Assembly: GCF_036417845.1 (NCBI RefSeq)
Contig: NC_089980.1
Coordinates: forward strand, 131,776,516 to 131,840,515
Direction of reading: 5' to 3'
Length of the DNA stretch: 64,000 bases
Source: Apteryx mantelli
Taxonomy: Eukaryota > Chordata > Aves > Apterygiformes > Apterygidae
This document shows, in pieces, positions 59,946-64,000 of the stretch. The first letter of the stretch is position 1. Each line of letters opens with the position of its first letter. A program made the translations under genes and the position numbers. The notes beneath the pieces are model-generated. The model was not told the DNA's origin and did no database searches. It saw nothing but the letters and a program-made list of their open reading frames with translations.

Positions 59946-62900
59946 CCAGGGAGCAACCTAGAACTATTCCCTGTCCTTCGGTCTCCTGCCTAGATGAATG
60001 CTTGGGAACGCTCCCGGAGGGGGTGTTTTTCAGCCATGTTATGCTCATTCAGGCAGCGTGTGGCCCTGTGGACTGCAGAAGTTCTTGCTTCTTGCTTCTG
60101 TCTCTGTAGTGTTTTCTGAAGTTTGGTAGCGAAAGATATGAGCAAAACAAAGCCAAGTAATTAGCTACCCCAGCCCTAATTCCCTGGGCAGAAGTTGACA
60201 TTTCAGTAACTGAAACTGGCTTACTCCTGATCTGCTGCAAAATCCCCTTCTGAAGAGTCTTTGTGAGGCTCCCTTATTGGAAGGAACTTCCAAAAAGACC
60301 AGTGAATCCTGAGTTTGCCTTGTGACCTGCTGTTACTGTAAGTTTTCCTAGAGTCTCTCAATACTGTTATCTCTGGTGGGAGACAATACAGGGATAGTGA
60401 ATCTCTGATGCCACAAACCCCGTAACATGTGAGCAGGGTTATTAGTGTGCAGAACAAACTGGAAGAAGAGTTCTAGGGCAGCAGCACGAGTCTCCTCCCC
60501 TCCCATATCCATAAAAACCTTCCCATTTCTGGCCTGTCATGCAAGCTGTCTGTTTTCTGGAAGAAGCTTTTCTCTGAAACAGCCTCTACTGCCTTTTCTG
60601 CTCTGTTGACTGTCAGTGGCAGATATGATGGGCTGCCCTGGATTCACTTGCAACTGCTGCCTAATTTAGCCAGTGGAGAGGAGTTGCCTCAACCGATACA
60701 TTTGGCATTTGCTTCTGATGATCAGTAATGGGCTTTACTCCTCTCTGTGTTTTCTGTGCAAGGAACAGGACCTGGCTGCCCAGATCTGCTCCTTGCGCTC
60801 TTGACCTTAGATGACCCACTAGTTTAGGCACTAAGTTAGCCTGTCTGAATGGACTGTGTGTCTCAGGCACTCATGGAGGTTGAAGGTGTAAATCTCAGCT
60901 AGGAATTATCCTTCCTCTTCATGGGGAGGGTTAGAGATATTAGAAAAAATTAGATCTTCCTGTCCTTTGACTAAAGTGGGGAGTCAATCTGCTTGTTGCT
61001 GATGAAACTTAGGGCTTTTACATTTGCAGACAAACTGGCCAGTTTGCCCTCTCTTCTCACATCCGTCCGTTACCTCTTAGTTCTCTCTGTTTGCTGTTCT
61101 GGTTTTCATCTTGGGAAGTGACCTGGGCAGAAGACTGTACAGTGGGTGGTACAGAAACTGCCACTCTTCCTCTGCTGTTGTCACCTCCTTTTTCTGCTGT
61201 TCTTAACAGGGATCAAGCAGGGCCCACCTAGCCTAGGGCAAAAAGGACTGTTATATTCAACTACCAAGTTGTCATGATACATCCTTCTTTGAATAGATAT
61301 GCAAATTAAACATGCTAATTACTTTGTTCCCATTGTAACCAAAAACTCCAGGGAACTTTGCTAGCCTCAGCAATAAAACTAAGAATGATTTGGGCAAATT
61401 TATGGTCTAATGCTAAATGAAGCTGCCCCTATTATCTCTACGGATTTAAGAAACAGTCTATTTCTCCTGCTCTTGCTTGATTATTTCTATAAACATTTGG
61501 ACTAGTTAGCTTGGGTGACTTCTTTCCTGAGAATTGATTAGGGACAAAAATGGTGGGAGATAAATGAGTGTTGAATGTGTGTTCTGACAGCATTACCTGT
61601 CTTTTTTTTTTTTTTTAATTCCAAGCTGGATGAATCTCCTTTTCTCTGTGCACTTCTGATGCAGTGACAAGGGCCTGACACTATTTTTGAGGTTTCAGCC
61701 ATACTTTGGGATTCCCCATTCCTTGTGATGGAGTTACTTGGCAGTCACTTCTCCTCCTCTGAGCTGCCCCTCACTCCTGTCCAGCCCATGCAGCTCTGGC
61801 TTGTCCCTTACTAGGTCCTAGTCTGGTCCTAGTGGGCCAGAAACACCTGGGCAGTGGGAATTAAAACAGTCAGAGCTCAGTGCTGGAAAGCTGTTATTCA
61901 AACACTAACAAGATGTTGTTCCTCATCTTTTCAGCGATTCACATCTGTCAGCGGTTTAAACAGCCACTAATGGAGGTAACCTGTTTTACCCCTATATGTA
62001 AAGGAGAAGAGGAGATGCCTGTACATGGCCTGGGCACACCCTGTGATCAGCGGAGGGAGCCCAGCACCTCAAGGCTGATTCATATCCTAGGTTGGCTGAA
62101 TTGCCCTCCTGAAGTGCCCCTCCATCTCAGTGGATGGCAGAGAGATCCTGGGGTGATTGTACTCCTACATACCTCATGGAACTGCCTAAAATTAAGTGGG
62201 TGACCCTGAGCCCATGTTTACTGCAGCCTGGTCAGGACTGCAGTGCTGTTTTTGGAGGTGCCATACAAACGGCTAAAAGCCCCTCTCCTTGACCTGAAGT
62301 GGACGCAAGTCCCAGATTACAAACTGTTTGGTGCTAGTGGGTCCCTTGGGCCATGGTGGCAATACTGGCTGAAGGACCTGTTCCACCTACCTGCTCACAG
62401 AGGAAGCAGTAATAAAGACTAGGTTGGGATTGCCACTGAAGCCCCTGCGTTTTCAAGCTGTGTCATTCAGGGGGACCATGTGGAGGCATCAGGATGTGTC
62501 CAGAGCCTGAACTGAGCCAAAGAGCTCTGCTGAGTGAGAAGAGAGGGACCCAGGTAACACTTGCTTTGGTATCTTTGAGGCCTTTCTAGATTACCAACTT
62601 TTGCTGCTGTAGCTTAATCTACCAGCTCTTACTTTTCTGCAAAGCATGCATTGGCATGCTAGGCTGCCCTACAGAAGGGGTCCTGCTGTTAGCCTTAATG
62701 AGAGAACTGACTTCAATGTAATGAGGTGCAAACAAAGGCTTCTTGAGAAGTCCCATGCTTCTGAATATAATTCTGTGTGCTTCACTGCTCCAGAGACCTG
62801 CTTGTCTTGGAGACTGGAAGACTTGCATATTGTTAAGCTTAATATTAGGACCTGTATAGAAAATGCCCTTCCCCAGTCTCCAGGCTGAACGGAACTTACA

Positions 62901-63539
62901 CCGATTTCTCCCAAGTTCCCTTCTGTCTGTGGGCCATTTACATTTTATGGTGAATGGACAGTATAACTCAAGTCAAGGTGCTTTTCAGAGAAAGATGATA
63001 GTTTCACTATCAGCTGAGATTTAATACTTCCACAGCAAGTAAAGCCTGTCGTATCAATTCATTGTTCTGGCCCATTCCCAAGCAACATGCCATTCGCTGG
63101 TACAAAAGCACCTATTGTTGCCACCGAGCCCATTCCAATGTAACATGCTATATACCTCTTTCCTCAGAGCAGTGTAAGGTACAGTATGAAATACAGTTTT
63201 AAGGATTACAGATTAAAACTAATTCTCAGCAGTTCAACAGAGCAGGCTGAATGTTTATTAAAGTCTTATGAGCTGCCTGAAGATAAGCAGTGTGTGCAGG
63301 GTGAAGAAATTGCTATGGTATTACAAGCTTTAATTTTCTAAATTATTCAAGACACTTAATAAAACATTCTATCTTTTGACTTGAGAAACTTTATTTAAAA
63401 TTGGTTGCAGGGAGAGAAGGTAAAGGAACAGGGCCCTGAGTCAGGAAGTCATACCTGTTCTGAGGAATCAGTTGTACTATGTGGCAATGCGTATGCTAGA
63501 GAATTAAACACCTTCAAGAGATACCAAGGCACTGGAACA
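59946..63539. other. Gene-free interval
   Basis: No exon or named repeat is recognised. A T15 run lies at 61602-61616. All ORFs are at or below 107 codons and lack family resemblance. Confidence 0.5.
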
Positions 63540-64000
63540 CAATCACAGAATCATCAGTAGATTTAGGTTAGAAGGGATCACTGGAGGTCTTCTAGGTGAA
63601 ACCTCTGCTCAGAGCAAAGTAGACCTCAAAGTTGTATCAGGTTGCTTGCGACCTTGCTCAGTTGAGTCTGAAAATCTCCTGAGGATGGAGTTTCCACAGG
63701 CTCTTCAGGCAACCTGTTCCAGTTCTTAACCTCTCTGGTGGTGAAGATTTTTTTTTTTTCTGTTATGTCTAGTTATGTTTTCCCATGTTGCAACTTGCAA
63801 CCATTGCTTCTTGTCCTTTCTCTGCGCACCTCTGAGAAGAGTCTGGCTTTGTTGGCTCAGTAACCCCATTAGTAGATGTAAGCCTGCAATTAAATCTTCC
63901 CCTTACTTTGTCTTTGCCAGGCAAAACAAACCTATTTTCCTTTGCTTCATATGTCATGTGCTCCAGATGTGTTGGGCTGCTTTCCTAGCTTCAGGGTTGG
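63540..64000 (-). mobile_element. CR1 LINE, old and diverged, runs off the window
   Basis: The 3' end at about 63540 begins AATCACAGAATCATC on the + strand, then GTTAGAAGGGATCACTGGAG, AGGCAACCTGTTCCAG and TCTGAGAAGAGTCTGGC, all diverged CR1 3' UTR landmarks. No ORF2 remnant is legible. A T-run interrupts it at 63749-63760. The element continues beyond 64000. Confidence 0.88.

Noticed and set aside
8111-64000. Coding exons of EVA1A, TACR1, LRRTM4 or GCFC2 expected from mammalian synteny
   Set aside because: None of their remembered diagnostic peptides appears in the open frames I inspected. Short non-coding or ATG-less exons cannot be excluded.
1-64000. tRNA, rRNA or snoRNA genes
   Set aside because: No GGTTCGAATCC-type B box with a plausible A box, no rRNA signature and no paired C/D or H/ACA boxes were found by eye. 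The tRNA-like segments seen belong to MIR relics.

Overview
The window looks like nuclear DNA from a bird. It carries three 5'-truncated CR1 LINE copies, a few very old MIR-type SINE relics, short introns and low overall repeat density. A crocodilian or turtle is less likely but not excluded. There is no sign of bacterial or viral gene organisation.

Only one protein-coding gene can be supported. It is MRPL19 (mitochondrial ribosomal protein bL19m), complete on the minus strand from the start codon at 6403 to the stop at 1418. It has six coding exons whose splice phases all fit together, giving 282 codons. Its start lies in a GC-rich, TATA-less promoter with ETS/GABP, NRF-1-like and GC-box motifs, as expected for a nuclear gene of mitochondrial translation. 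About 300 bp upstream of the start codon lies a 1-kb minisatellite of roughly 41 units of 24 bp (about 6703-7730). Because 24 is a multiple of 3, it keeps four of six reading frames open and creates long false ORFs. One of these runs in frame into the MRPL19 start codon.

From about 8.1 kb to the right end (56 kb) I see no convincing protein-coding exon. The block holds MIR relics, CR1 copies (27.8-28.7, 59.3-59.9 and 63.5-64.0 kb), simple repeats and several AT-rich stretches that look like conserved non-coding elements. It also holds a perfect HNF1-type palindrome (31.09 kb), a strong imperfect hairpin of about 102 nt (36.11-36.21 kb) and two isolated TATA-type promoter candidates (35.08 and 43.07 kb). 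From remembered mammalian gene order (EVA1A and MRPL19 head to head, GCFC2 convergent with MRPL19), the right block is probably EVA1A upstream sequence or 5' non-coding introns. The far left edge probably approaches the 3' side of GCFC2. Neither protein is recognisable here, so this synteny is inference.

The items most worth a second look are the promoter-proximal minisatellite with its in-frame extension into MRPL19, the 36.1-kb hairpin and the HNF1 palindrome pair.
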